Shown: positions 34,623 to 44,194, counted from the stretch's first letter. The stretch is 56,413 nucleotides of DNA from Lachnospiraceae bacterium (GCA_024683935.1 JAIKXV010000045.1:1-56413), one strand, 5' to 3'. Program-made: numbers and translations. Notes: a model not told the origin generated them from the sequence alone.

Positions 34623-36935
34623 ATGAGTAAAGTTGGTAAAAGAGAAGTCCGTGTGGATGCCTTTGACAAGGCTGCCGGACGTACAAAATATTACGAGGAC
34701 CGTATCCCGAAAGATGCGCTTTTCGTAAGGATAAAGCATGCGGAGATAGCCCATGGCATCGTGAAATCAATAGATACAAAGGATGCGGAGGCGATTCCCG
34801 GAGTGGTAAAGGTGCTGACCTGTTTTGATGTTCCCGATATACCCTTTCCCACCGCAGGACATCCCTGGTCCATGGATCCTTCCCATCAGGATGTGGCAGA
34901 CCGGCATCTCCTTAATAAGCATGTCCGCTACTGGGGAGATGATGTGGCGGTGGTCATCGCCGAAAATGAAGTGGCCGCGGCTCAGGGCTTAAGGGCACTG
35001 AAGACAGAGTATGAAGAACTGCCCTTTGTCCTCGACGCAGAGGAAGCAATGAAGGACGGCGCACCGCTCCTTCATGAGGAATATCCGAATAATATCTTAA
35101 AGCACACCAGCGTACGTAAGGGTGATTACGAAGCTGCGATAAAAGAGCCGGGCCTTATCTGCGTGGACAAGGTTTATGATACACCCACCGTACAGCACTG
35201 CCATATTGAAAACCACGGGTGTTTCGCCTATGAAGAAAACGGAAGGATAGTAGTGGTAGCATCCACCCAGATCCCCCATATCATAAGGCGTGTGGTAGGC
35301 CAGGCTATCGGCCGTCCCTGGGCGGATATAGAGATAATAAAGCCCTATATAGGCGGAGGCTTCGGCAATAAGCAGGATGCACTCTATGAGCCTCTCTGTG
35401 CCTGGTGTTCGACACAGGTCGGAGGACGATGTGTACGCCTTGACTGCTCCCGGGAGGAAACCTTTGTTTCAAACCGTGTGCGCCATGCCATAAGGTTCCA
35501 TATTATCACCCATCTCAGGAAAGACGGGACGATAGTGGCGAGAAAGGTGGATCTCTTCTCAAATCAGGGGGCCTATGCTTCCCACGGACATTCAATAGTT
35601 GCTAAGGCAATGGGCTCCTTCCCGCAGCATTACCCCTGCGAAAACATGGAGTGCGATGCCTATACGGTATATACCAACCGTCCGGCAGCCGGTGCAATGA
35701 GGGGTTACGGTATGCCTCAGGCAAGCTTTGCGGATGAATCCAATATAGAGGACTGCGCCAGGGCTGTAGGCATGGATTCCTATGAATTCAGAAAAAAGAA
35801 TATAATGCCCCAGGGCTTCCATGACGACTTTTCCGGCAATACGAATTATTACGATACATACCGCGAGTGTATGAAGAAGGGCGCGGAGTATATCGATTTT
35901 GAAAAGAAGAAAAAGGAATATGAAAACCAGACCGGCGACATCCGCCGCGGTATAGGAGTTGCCACCTTCTGGTACAATACGGCGGTTTATCCCATTGCTC
36001 TTGAGACCTCTTCCAACAGGATGTCCCTGAACCTCGACGGAACCGTTACTTTCCAGTGCGGTGAAACCGAGATAGGACAGGGAGCCGATACGGCTTATGC
36101 CCAGATGGTGGCTGAGGCTGTGGGATTAAAGAGCTATAAGGATGTACATGTAAAATCCTGTCAGGATACGGATATCACGCCTACGGGTCTCGGAGCCTAT
36201 GCATCAAGGCAGACCTATGTGGCGGGCTTTTCCATTAAGCAGACTGCCGATATCCTCAGGGAAAAGATACTGAAATATGCAAATGAGGTAACGCGTCAGT
36301 CACCGGCCTGCATGGATATCGTTGACGGGAACATCATAAGGAAAGAGGACGGGGAAGTCCTGATGAGCTTAAGCGAGCTCGCGATGACAGCCCAGTATAA
36401 CCCGGTACACAGTGAGCACATTACGGCTGAGAGCACCTATACCATAAGGAATAACGCCTATTCCTTCGGATGCACCTTTGCCGAAGTGGAAGTGGATATT
36501 CCCATGTGCAGGGTTACCGTTAAGAACATGATCAATGTCCATGACTGCGGAAAGCTGATAAATCCTGCCCTTGCTGAAGCGCAGGTACACGGCGGCATGT
36601 CAATGGCGATAGGATACGGTCTCCTGGAGCAGCTTATCTTTGATCAGAAGACAGGAAAACCTTTAAACGGAAACCTTCTGGACTATAAGCTGTCAACGGT
36701 TATGGATCATCCCCATCTCGAGGCACAGTTTATAGAGAATCCGGAGCCCACATCTCCCTTTGGAACGAAGGCTCTCGGAGAACCGCCGGCATGTTCCGGA
36801 GCTCCGGCCATAAGAAATGCGATACTTAACGCTACGGGTGTAGCGATTGACCATAACCCCATTAATCCCCATGTCCTGTTTGCGGAGTTTACAAAGGCGG
36901 GGCTTATTAAAGATGAGTGGAGAGAGGAGAACTGA
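34623..36935 (+). CDS. xdhA: Xanthine dehydrogenase, molybdenum-binding subunit
   Basis: 770 residues from the ATG at 34623, ten bases after AAAAGGAGG. It has the whole Mo-subunit fold without Fe-S domains: the N-terminal a/b-hammerhead (KVGKREVRVDAFDKAAGRTKY), IKPYIGGGFGNKQD near 240-253, the purine/Mo loop RPAAGAMRGYGMPQ near 353-366, CGETEIGQGADT near 479-490, and the catalytic Glu in FGTKALGEPPAC near 715-726. It hydroxylates hypoxanthine or xanthine (or a related purine) at the Mo centre. It forms an operon with xdhB and xdhC, ordered Mo-FAD-FeS as in E. coli xdhABC. Confidence 0.92.
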   Translation: MSKVGKREVRVDAFDKAAGRTKYYEDRIPKDALFVRIKHAEIAHGIVKSIDTKDAEAIPGVVKVLTCFDVPDIPFPTAGHPWSMDPSHQDVADRHLLNKHVRYWGDDVAVVIAENEVAAAQGLRALKTEYEELPFVLDAEEAMKDGAPLLHEEYPNNILKHTSVRKGDYEAAIKEPGLICVDKVYDTPTVQHCHIENHGCFAYEENGRIVVVASTQIPHIIRRVVGQAIGRPWADIEIIKPYIGGGFGNKQDALYEPLCAWCSTQVGGRCVRLDCSREETFVSNRVRHAIRFHIITHLRKDGTIVARKVDLFSNQGAYASHGHSIVAKAMGSFPQHYPCENMECDAYTVYTNRPAAGAMRGYGMPQASFADESNIEDCARAVGMDSYEFRKKNIMPQGFHDDFSGNTNYYDTYRECMKKGAEYIDFEKKKKEYENQTGDIRRGIGVATFWYNTAVYPIALETSSNRMSLNLDGTVTFQCGETEIGQGADTAYAQMVAEAVGLKSYKDVHVKSCQDTDITPTGLGAYASRQTYVAGFSIKQTADILREKILKYANEVTRQSPACMDIVDGNIIRKEDGEVLMSLSELAMTAQYNPVHSEHITAESTYTIRNNAYSFGCTFAEVEVDIPMCRVTVKNMINVHDCGKLINPALAEAQVHGGMSMAIGYGLLEQLIFDQKTGKPLNGNLLDYKLSTVMDHPHLEAQFIENPEPTSPFGTKALGEPPACSGAPAIRNAILNATGVAIDHNPINPHVLFAEFTKAGLIKDEWREEN

Positions 36936-36940
36936 AAGCC

Positions 36941-37825
36941 ATGTATGATATGAAAGCGCTTTATGAAGCAGAGAATGTGGAAGATGCTGTCCGTCTCCGC
37001 ATAGAACATCCCGAAGCACAGATAATCGCCGGAGGATCCGATGTTCTGGTACAGATGAGAGAAGGAAAGAGAGCGGGTAAGGAGCTTATTTCCATATACA
37101 TGATAGATGAGCTCCGGGGAGTAAGCCTTGATAAGGATGAGAACCTCCGTATCGGTTCCCTTACCAGTTTTTCACATATAACAAGAGATCCGCTCATTCA
37201 GAAATATTGTAATGTTCTCGGTGAAGCGGTGGATCAGGTGGGATCACCCCAGATAAGAAATATAGGAACCATAGGCGGTAATACCTGTAACGGCGTGACG
37301 AGCGCGGATTCGGCGTCCACCCTTCACGCCTGGGAAGCGATAATAGAGCTTACCGGCTCAAAAGGTGTCCGGAGGCTCCCGATAAAGGATTTTTACATCA
37401 AGGCGGGACAGGTGGATATAGCGCCGGATGAGATACAGACAGCAATCCTCATACCGAAGGAAAGCTATGAGAACACCTATGGGCATTATATCAAGTACGG
37501 CCTCAGGAACGCGATGGAGATCGCAACTCTCGGCTGCAGTGTGAACGTGAGGCTTTCCGGTGATAAAAAGACGATCGAACGCTGCAGGATCGCCTACGGT
37601 GTGGCAGGACCCGTTCCGATGAGATGCCCTTCGGCAGAGGCGGTGGCAAACGGTGCGGTGCCCACAGAAGAGCTGGCAGAACGCTTCTCAAAGGCAGTTA
37701 TAGAGGATATCAATCCCAGGGATTCCTGGAGAGCAAGTAAGGCCTTCAGGCAGCATATAGCGGTTGAAATGGCCAAGCGCGCCCTGATAAAATCTGTTGA
37801 GATCGCAGGAGGTAAAGTGGAATGA
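36941..37825 (+). CDS. xdhB: Xanthine dehydrogenase, FAD-binding subunit
   Basis: 294 residues from the ATG at 36941, five bases after the xdhA stop; an ATG at 36917 lies inside xdhA. FAD-binding motifs are IIAGGSDVLVQMREG (about 28-42) and IGTIGGNTCNGVTSAD (about 107-122). It passes electrons from the Fe-S subunit to NAD. It overlaps xdhC by ATGA, showing tight coupling. The fused dehydrogenase encoded at 31343 has no FAD subunit of its own, so this protein might serve both enzymes, which is a guess. Confidence 0.92.
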   Translation: MYDMKALYEAENVEDAVRLRIEHPEAQIIAGGSDVLVQMREGKRAGKELISIYMIDELRGVSLDKDENLRIGSLTSFSHITRDPLIQKYCNVLGEAVDQVGSPQIRNIGTIGGNTCNGVTSADSASTLHAWEAIIELTGSKGVRRLPIKDFYIKAGQVDIAPDEIQTAILIPKESYENTYGHYIKYGLRNAMEIATLGCSVNVRLSGDKKTIERCRIAYGVAGPVPMRCPSAEAVANGAVPTEELAERFSKAVIEDINPRDSWRASKAFRQHIAVEMAKRALIKSVEIAGGKVE

Positions 37826-38322
37826 GTGCCCAGTATAAGCTTGTTACCTGTACAATAAACGGAAAGAAATCTGAAAAGATGGTGGATGTCCGGGCTTCCC
37901 TTACCGATATGCTCCGTAATGAATACAGCCTGACATCAGTAAAGAAGGGCTGTGAAGTGGGAGAGTGCGGCGCCTGCAATGTGCTGATAAACGGTGAAGC
38001 ATTTAATTCCTGTATTTATCTGGCAGTCTGGGCCGAGGGCAAGGACATACTGACTCTGGAAGGTCTCATGTCTCCCGACGGCGAGCTCTCGGATATACAG
38101 CAGGCCTTCGTGGATGAAAGCGCTATCCAGTGCGGATTCTGCACACCGGGCTTTATAATGACTGCAGTTGAGATACTGAATGACAAGAAGCTGTACAGTG
38201 ATGATGAACTTCGTAAAAAACTGTCCGGACATCTCTGCCGCTGCACTGGTTACGAGAATATACTCCGGGCGGTGAAAAAGACGATGTACCGGAGACTTGG
38301 CAAAGAATATCCGGAGCAGTAG
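37822..38322 (+). CDS. xdhC: Xanthine dehydrogenase, [2Fe-2S] subunit
   Basis: 166 residues. Two [2Fe-2S] clusters are ligated by Cys44, 49, 52, 64 (CEVGECGAC) and Cys104, 107, 139, 141 (CGFCTPG, CRCTGY). It links the Mo subunit to the FAD subunit. It is the last gene of the xdhABC operon, and its start overlaps the xdhB stop. The gene symbol follows E. coli, in which xdhC is the iron-sulfur subunit, and not the unrelated XdhC chaperone family. Confidence 0.93.
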   Translation: MSAQYKLVTCTINGKKSEKMVDVRASLTDMLRNEYSLTSVKKGCEVGECGACNVLINGEAFNSCIYLAVWAEGKDILTLEGLMSPDGELSDIQQAFVDESAIQCGFCTPGFIMTAVEILNDKKLYSDDELRKKLSGHLCRCTGYENILRAVKKTMYRRLGKEYPEQ

Positions 38323-38363
38323 GATGTATTAAAGACAGGGGCAGAGGCCGATGGGAGAATATC

Positions 38364-40124
38364 TTGATAAAAAAATTATTTAAGCAAATGACATATGTAC
38401 AGATCATTTCGGTGCTGACACCAACAATTTGCAGAATGATCGACAGCATCGTGATAGGAAGGCTTATCGGAGTGGAAGCAATGAGTGCGTATGGCATTTC
38501 TGCACCATTGATAATTATTTTAAGCGCGATATCCCTGATGATGGTAAATGGCATAGAAGTGATCCTCGGAAAGACCATGGGCCGCGGAGAGATCGAAAAA
38601 GCAAATGTCTGTTTTTCCACATCTGTTGTCAGTTCACTATGTATAGCCGCTTTTTGTATCCTGCTCCTGTTTGCAATTCCGGATAAGATCTGTACTGTAC
38701 TTGGTGCAGGAACTGCCTCCGTCAGCAACCCGGTCTTTGTACATACACGGGGATATCTGTACGGGTATTTTTTAGGAACTCCCTTTTTACTCTTAAGCAT
38801 GATCATGGGAACATATCTGCAATCCCTGGGAAAACGGCATACCCTTCTTATTTCTGTGATCGCCATGACCATATCGGATGTTGTGTTTGACCTTATCAGT
38901 GTTTTTGTTTTTGATGCGGGGATGTTTGGGATCGGCCTTGCGACCAGTTTAAGCTATCTGGTTTCATTTATTATTTATCTTTTTGTTTTGATGAAGAAGG
39001 ACTGTGTTTTCCGGTTCAGCATAAGCAAAGTTCAGATATCCTATCTGGTTTCTATTGCAAAAGCCGGAAGTCCGGTTCTTTATGATGAGATATTCTACAC
39101 GACCAAAACCCTTATTTTTAACTGGATCCTTATATGGATAGGCGGCAATACGGCTGTTGCGATCTTTGCCGTTTATACGATTTTGGATAATCTGATATAC
39201 AGCATCGGGCTCGGTGCCGGAGCAGTAACGCTGCTGCTTTCATCAATGTTCTATAATGATGAGGACCGGGAGTCTATATTGTCACTGGTTGAGGTTATGG
39301 TCACACATACACTGATGATACTGGTTTCGGTAATCCTGATCGCAGAGCTTTTCAGCGCCCGGCTGATCCCCTTATTCATCGGCGATGATCCCTCAATTAT
39401 TCCGGCCGCAGTGAGCGGTTTCAGGATCTTTTTGATCGGCCTTGTAGCAACTAATCTCACCGATGTCTTTAAGAATTACTTCCAGGGTATAGGCCGGATG
39501 TTTCTCACAAATTTAGTCGGCTTCCTGAAAAGCCTGGCGATAATGATCCCCTGTGTTCTTCTTTTCGGCTATCTGTTTCATCTCACAGGCTTCTGGATAG
39601 GTACCGTTGTGGGACAGTATTGCTCGCTGCTTACAGTGGCCATTATTGAATGGAAAAAGTATGGCAGGGTCTCATTTTCAAGAGAAGCATTCAGTTATCT
39701 CGACCCGGATTTCGGGGCAAAGCCCGAGGATTATGTGGAAATGACCGTCGAGGATTTGGATGGCGCCGTTAAGGCCTCAAAGGCGCTGAATGACTTCTGC
39801 AGGAAGAAGGACATGGACAACAGGACCGGAATGTTTATCGGACTCTGTGCCGAAGAGATGATCGTCAATATAATAGAGCACGGATTCGATAAGAACAGGA
39901 ATTCCAATAATGTGGATGTGCGTATGACGGTTCATGGTGACAGGCGTGTAATCCGCATAAGGGACAACTGCAGAAGCTTTGATCCGACAAAATATCTGGA
40001 ACTGCATCAGAATGACGAGAATGATCCTACGACCCATATAGGATTAAAGATGGTCATGAAACTGGTTAAAGAAGCAAATTACGTAAATACTTTAGGACTG
40101 AACAATCTTACTCTGGTTCTTTGA
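38364..40124 (+). CDS. MATE-type transporter fused to an RsbW-like ATPase domain (second copy of this design)
   Basis: 586 residues beginning at a TTG seven bases after GGGAG. Residues 1 to about 445 are a MATE/MOP transporter (RMIDSIVIGRLIGVEAMSAYG near 24-44). The C-terminal ~130 residues are a GHKL ATPase domain: LCAEEMIVNIIEHGFDKN keeps the N-box Asn, IRIRDNCRSFDP partly replaces the first glycine box, and HIGLKMVMKLV is the second. It shares its design with the 4587 protein, but the ATP site looks better preserved. It follows xdhC by 41 bases, so purine-related export is possible but not shown. Its 3' end overlaps the opposite HD gene by 17 bases. Confidence 0.75.
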   Translation: MIKKLFKQMTYVQIISVLTPTICRMIDSIVIGRLIGVEAMSAYGISAPLIIILSAISLMMVNGIEVILGKTMGRGEIEKANVCFSTSVVSSLCIAAFCILLLFAIPDKICTVLGAGTASVSNPVFVHTRGYLYGYFLGTPFLLLSMIMGTYLQSLGKRHTLLISVIAMTISDVVFDLISVFVFDAGMFGIGLATSLSYLVSFIIYLFVLMKKDCVFRFSISKVQISYLVSIAKAGSPVLYDEIFYTTKTLIFNWILIWIGGNTAVAIFAVYTILDNLIYSIGLGAGAVTLLLSSMFYNDEDRESILSLVEVMVTHTLMILVSVILIAELFSARLIPLFIGDDPSIIPAAVSGFRIFLIGLVATNLTDVFKNYFQGIGRMFLTNLVGFLKSLAIMIPCVLLFGYLFHLTGFWIGTVVGQYCSLLTVAIIEWKKYGRVSFSREAFSYLDPDFGAKPEDYVEMTVEDLDGAVKASKALNDFCRKKDMDNRTGMFIGLCAEEMIVNIIEHGFDKNRNSNNVDVRMTVHGDRRVIRIRDNCRSFDPTKYLELHQNDENDPTTHIGLKMVMKLVKEANYVNTLGLNNLTLVL

Positions 40125-41007
40125 TATAGTTGATCACGATCTTTTGCTGGGAGAGCTTTGCCCTGCTTCTTGTGTCCGCAACCTCCCTGCAGTAATCCAG
40201 GGTTTCCTGCATTTTCTCCGCCAGCTCACGAACACTTTCCCTTACATGCTCTTCCTCTGTCTTAACGTGGAGAACAAAGGAGTCCGGTTCAATGCGGATG
40301 GTCCTTATGGCTTCATGGGTTGCAAAGGCCATCACCGCACCCTCGTCGCTGGAATCACACATACAATATAAAAGAATGGAATTCCGGTCAGCGGCCACGT
40401 CGATCTCATCCGCAAGCCTGATAAGGAGGCTTAAGTAGGGAAGACAGACTGTATTGCCGTTTGGGACCTTCATTTTGGAGGGATATCTGCTCTCATCCAA
40501 AAGGTCGGTTTTCCTGTGACCCCTTGATGCCTGTATTATCGCGAACAGATGCTCTTCAGAGGGGATATCGAAAAGACCGGCATATTTTCTGATAAAGAGC
40601 CCGCTGAATTCGTGATGGAGCTTCCGGATGGTCTGCTGCATATCATCCTCATTTACATTATTCAGGTATTTTTCCATTCTCACATCCCGAAGGAAGTCAT
40701 GATAATCGCTTTCCCTGATACCCATGCCGATATCATGGACATAGCAGGCCATAAGCAGTATGTATATTTCATCCTCATTCAGGAATCCGATGTTTTCGGG
40801 GCCTATCAGGCTGTTGCAGAAGGCCAGGACATTCATGGAATGAAGCTCGGTGTGATCTGTGAAATTCGGGAATACCTGCTGGTATCCGGAAAGCATCTGG
40901 GAAAGCACCACCACGGAGTTTCTGAATCTGCTGTGAAGATCCGGTGATTTCTCGGCGAGTGTCTGTTCCAGCATAAAGTCGGCAGCTGTTATCTTTTCTT
41001 TATTCAT
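40108..41007 (-). CDS. HD-domain phosphohydrolase, downstream of adenine deaminase
   Basis: 299 residues from the ATG at 41007 (MNKEKITA). The HD metal site is formed by HTELHSMN (His52 and His56) and YVHDIGMG (His91-Asp92), with GHRKTDL and IRLADEIDVAADR further on, the pattern of the HD family near HD-GYP/dNTPase proteins. The fold suggests nucleotide or phosphodiester hydrolysis. Its start overlaps the end of the adenine deaminase gene by 8 bases, so the two are translated together, hinting at a nucleotide-related role. The exact substrate is not recognised. Confidence 0.75.
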   Translation of the reverse strand: MNKEKITAADFMLEQTLAEKSPDLHSRFRNSVVVLSQMLSGYQQVFPNFTDHTELHSMNVLAFCNSLIGPENIGFLNEDEIYILLMACYVHDIGMGIRESDYHDFLRDVRMEKYLNNVNEDDMQQTIRKLHHEFSGLFIRKYAGLFDIPSEEHLFAIIQASRGHRKTDLLDESRYPSKMKVPNGNTVCLPYLSLLIRLADEIDVAADRNSILLYCMCDSSDEGAVMAFATHEAIRTIRIEPDSFVLHVKTEEEHVRESVRELAEKMQETLDYCREVADTRSRAKLSQQKIVINYIKEPE

Positions 41008-42748
41008 TATAGTCTCTTTCAACATCCACATGCCTGAAAGCTTTTACGTCAAATAAGCCCATATCGGTGATCTTGATCGCGGGAATCACCGGAAGAGCCA
41101 TAAAGCAGAGGGTCATGAAGGGATCCGCGGTATCATTTATACAGAGCTCCTTCCGGGCGGTTTTTTCAAGCTCCGAAAGGCGCTTTGCCACAAATTCACC
41201 GGTTTTGTCGGTCATTAGTCCTGCTATCTCGTGTTCCAGGCTGTCTAAAACGGTTCCGTTCTTTACTATTGCCATTCCACCGCCCGATTTAATCAGGCAG
41301 TTGACTGCGGTTTCCATATCTCTGTCTGAATCGCCCGCCACAATGATATTATGGGAATCGTGGGCTACACTGGTGGCGATGGCGCCGCCCTTAAGGCCGA
41401 AGCCCTCCAGAAGGCCGAGCCCTACATTGCCGGTTCCTTTATGGCGTTCCACAACAGCGATCTTTACTATATCCTGCTCATCTCTTACCCAGTTTCCGTT
41501 TTCATCAAGGGATACTTCGGCCTTTCCGATCTCGGTCACAACAGAGTAGGGGATGGTCTTTATCGTTCTGACGCTTTTTGATCTTAAGGGAAGTGCAAGC
41601 CTTGCAGCCGAGAAATCGCGGACATGCATTTTTCCGGAGACCTTCTCGGGACTGACATGGACGTCATTGGCAAGATATCTGCCTTCGCTTGCAGCGAGTT
41701 TTCCGCCGATCCACACTTCATCGGCTTTCAGATTATTAAGATCCTTAAACAGTATGAGGTCAGCCCTCCGGCCCGGAGCTACGGCGCCCCTGTCAGACAG
41801 GTTAAAACAGGTGGCGGCATTTATCGTAGCCATGGATATGGCGGTAAGGGGATCAAGACCGTGGGATACGGCTAAGCGTACATTATTATCGATATGTCCT
41901 TCTGCTATCAGGCTGGCAGACTGTCTGTCATCGGTACAGAAAAGGCAGAAGGAGGAATTCTTTTCGGTTACTCCGGGAAGGAGATTTACAAGATCGTGGC
42001 ATACAGTGCCCTGACGCAGGAGCACGTAAATACCGCGCCTCAGCCTTTCATGGAGATCCTCCGGTGCAGCGCATTCATGGTCATTACGGATACCGCAGGC
42101 TGAATAAGAGTCAAGCAATGTTCCCGCAACGCCGGGACTGTGGCCGTCTATGACCTTTCCGGCAGCTTTTGCTGTAAGGATCTTATCTAAAACCTTTTCA
42201 TCCGCAGCGCAGACACCGGTGTAATCCATCATTTCTCCAAGCCCCAAAACCCTGTCATTTCCGATACGGGAACCGATCTCGGGGGCATTCAGCACAGCGC
42301 CCGAATTTTCAAAGGGAGTACAGGGGACGCAGGATGGAAACTGAAGGAAAACCTGGAGAGCTATATTTTCAGTCGCTTTCAGCATATAGTCAAAGCCGTC
42401 AAGGCCGCATACATTACAGATCTCATGAGGATCGGCAATGACGGTGGTGGTACCGCAGGGAACCACCTGTGCTGAAAACTCTGAGGGGGATAAATGGCTG
42501 GATTCTATATGAACATGGCTGTCTATAAATCCGGGAGCAAGGTAACGCCCCTCTGCGTCATATTCTTCACGTGCCGCAGGGTAGGAGCTGTCTCCGAAAC
42601 CGGCTATCATACCTTCAGCTATATAAACATCGGAATCAAAGACCTCCCGGTTAACGACATCTATAACCCGGCAGTTCTTAATGCAGAGATCTGCAGGAGT
42701 CCTTCCTGCTGATACATCGATAAGTTTTTTAAGACTGGTTTTATCCAA
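41000..42748 (-). CDS. ade: Adenine deaminase
   Basis: 582 residues, the normal length for bacterial adenine deaminase (amidohydrolase superfamily). GFIDSHVHIESSHLSP (about 73-88) supplies metal His, VIADPHEICNVCG near 107-119 and DGHSPGVAGT near 199-208 are family blocks, and the C-terminal domain holds IIVAGDSDRDMETAVN and GGGMAIVKNG. It converts adenine to hypoxanthine and ammonia with a binuclear metal centre. It is divergent from guaD, with separate promoters in the shared gap, and together they feed hypoxanthine and xanthine to the dehydrogenases. Confidence 0.95.
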   Translation of the reverse strand: MDKTSLKKLIDVSAGRTPADLCIKNCRVIDVVNREVFDSDVYIAEGMIAGFGDSSYPAAREEYDAEGRYLAPGFIDSHVHIESSHLSPSEFSAQVVPCGTTTVIADPHEICNVCGLDGFDYMLKATENIALQVFLQFPSCVPCTPFENSGAVLNAPEIGSRIGNDRVLGLGEMMDYTGVCAADEKVLDKILTAKAAGKVIDGHSPGVAGTLLDSYSACGIRNDHECAAPEDLHERLRRGIYVLLRQGTVCHDLVNLLPGVTEKNSSFCLFCTDDRQSASLIAEGHIDNNVRLAVSHGLDPLTAISMATINAATCFNLSDRGAVAPGRRADLILFKDLNNLKADEVWIGGKLAASEGRYLANDVHVSPEKVSGKMHVRDFSAARLALPLRSKSVRTIKTIPYSVVTEIGKAEVSLDENGNWVRDEQDIVKIAVVERHKGTGNVGLGLLEGFGLKGGAIATSVAHDSHNIIVAGDSDRDMETAVNCLIKSGGGMAIVKNGTVLDSLEHEIAGLMTDKTGEFVAKRLSELEKTARKELCINDTADPFMTLCFMALPVIPAIKITDMGLFDVKAFRHVDVERDYNE

Positions 42749-42815
42749 TTTATTACACCCGCTTTCCGGAAAAATCCATGGGATCCCGCATCCGGGAGAT
42801 TAAACTGTTTTATAA

Positions 42816-42844
42816 ATTGTAGCAATAACAGGGTGTCCTGTCCA
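42816..42844 (-). promoter_or_regulatory. Promoter of ade
   Basis: On the minus strand TGGACA (plus 42839-42844) and TACAAT (plus 42816-42821) are 17 bases apart. A small hairpin (TCCCG-GATG-CGGGA) lies in the ~60-base leader. Confidence 0.55.
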
Positions 42845-42850
42845 TAAATC

Positions 42851-42879
42851 TTGCAAATATTAATCAGCTTTTGTATGAT
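42851..42879 (+). promoter_or_regulatory. Promoter of guaD
   Basis: TTGCAA and TATGAT are separated by 17 bases, about 26 bases before the guaD ATG. It sits back-to-back with the ade promoter, six bases away, so one regulator could cover both. Confidence 0.6.
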
Positions 42880-42904
42880 TGCAGGGGGATAAAAGGCAGG
42901 AAAT

Positions 42905-44194
42905 ATGGCTAATAAAGAAAAAGAAAGTTTTGTAATTCACGGAACCGTTGTTTACAGCGGTAATAAAGATAAGCTGCAGACGTTTGACAATGCATATATA
43001 GTGTGCATTAAGGGACGTTCCGGGGGAGTTTATGAGGTTCTTCCGGATGAGTATAAGGATCTGCCTCTTTTGGAGACGGGCGGGAAGCTTATAATACCCG
43101 GATTTATCGACCTTCATATTCATGCGCCCCAGTATCAGTTCAGGGGGAACGGCATGGATATGGAGCTTCTTCCCTGGCTTGAAACCTATACCTTTCCGGA
43201 GGAATCAAAGTACGGGGACATTTCCTATGCGGAAAAGGCCTATGGGATGTTCGTCGATGAAATGAAGAAGAGCGCCACTACCAGGGCCTGTATTTTTGCC
43301 ACGAGCCACAGAGAGGCTTCGTTAAGGCTCATGGAAATGCTGGATGAGACAGGGCTGGTAACCTGTGTCGGCAAGGTAAATATGGACAGAAATGTTCCCG
43401 ATTACTATGTTGAAAGCACCGGTGAATCCCTGTCCGAAACGGAAGAGTGGATAAAGGAATCGGAAAGCCGGGGATTTTCAAATACCCGTCCCATCATCAC
43501 GCCGAGATTTACCGTATCCTGTACAAGGGAGCTGATGAAGGGACTCGCAGATCTCGCGGAGAAATATGATCTTCCCTATCAGTCCCATCTTTCGGAAAAT
43601 CTGTCGGAAATAGAACTGGTGAAGAAGCTGGAGCCGGATACCTCCTGCTATGCGGACAGCTACCTGAAGGCCGGCCTGCTGAAGAAGGGGAGGCCCGGTA
43701 TCATGGCCCACTGTGTGTGGTCTGATGACGGGGAACTGGAGATACTGAAGGAATACGGGGTATTCCCGGTACACTGTCCGGAATCAAATACCAATTTAGC
43801 ATCCGGGGCGGCTCCGGTCAAAAAATATATGGAAATGGGTCTGAACGTGGGGCTTGCGACCGATGTGGCGGGAGGCACCACCACTTCCATGCTTGCATCT
43901 ATAAGACTGGCGATACAGGTATCGAAGCTGAGATACAGGCTCTATGACAAGGACACGGAAGCGCTGACTTTCCCGGAGGCCTTTTTCCTCGCTACCAAGG
44001 GCGGAGGAGCCTTTTTCGGGAATGCCGGGAGCTTTGATAAGGGCTGTCCCTTTGACGCTCTGATCGTTGACGATATGGCCATTCCTACGATGAGGAAGGA
44101 TCTGACCCCTGAGGAGAGGGCTGAAAGATTCATATATCTCGGGGATGAGAGATATATTTCCGGGAAATACGCGGACGGCGTGAGGGTGATCTGA
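42905..44194 (+). CDS. guaD: Guanine deaminase
   Basis: 429 residues. GFIDLHIHAPQYQFRGNGMD (about 65-84) is the hallmark guanine deaminase metal-binding block, followed by YQSHLSEN near 222-229, AHCVWSDDGELEIL near 266-279, and LATDVAGGTTTSML near 316-329. It turns guanine into xanthine and ammonia using one zinc. It has its own promoter and is opposed to ade. It ends shortly before a palindromic repeat and modABC. Confidence 0.94.
   Translation: MANKEKESFVIHGTVVYSGNKDKLQTFDNAYIVCIKGRSGGVYEVLPDEYKDLPLLETGGKLIIPGFIDLHIHAPQYQFRGNGMDMELLPWLETYTFPEESKYGDISYAEKAYGMFVDEMKKSATTRACIFATSHREASLRLMEMLDETGLVTCVGKVNMDRNVPDYYVESTGESLSETEEWIKESESRGFSNTRPIITPRFTVSCTRELMKGLADLAEKYDLPYQSHLSENLSEIELVKKLEPDTSCYADSYLKAGLLKKGRPGIMAHCVWSDDGELEILKEYGVFPVHCPESNTNLASGAAPVKKYMEMGLNVGLATDVAGGTTTSMLASIRLAIQVSKLRYRLYDKDTEALTFPEAFFLATKGGGAFFGNAGSFDKGCPFDALIVDDMAIPTMRKDLTPEERAERFIYLGDERYISGKYADGVRVI

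Noticed and set aside
42749..42904. Purine riboswitch or other aptamer in the ade-guaD gap
   Set aside because: The gap is accounted for by two promoters and a short hairpin, and none of the purine aptamer blocks is present.
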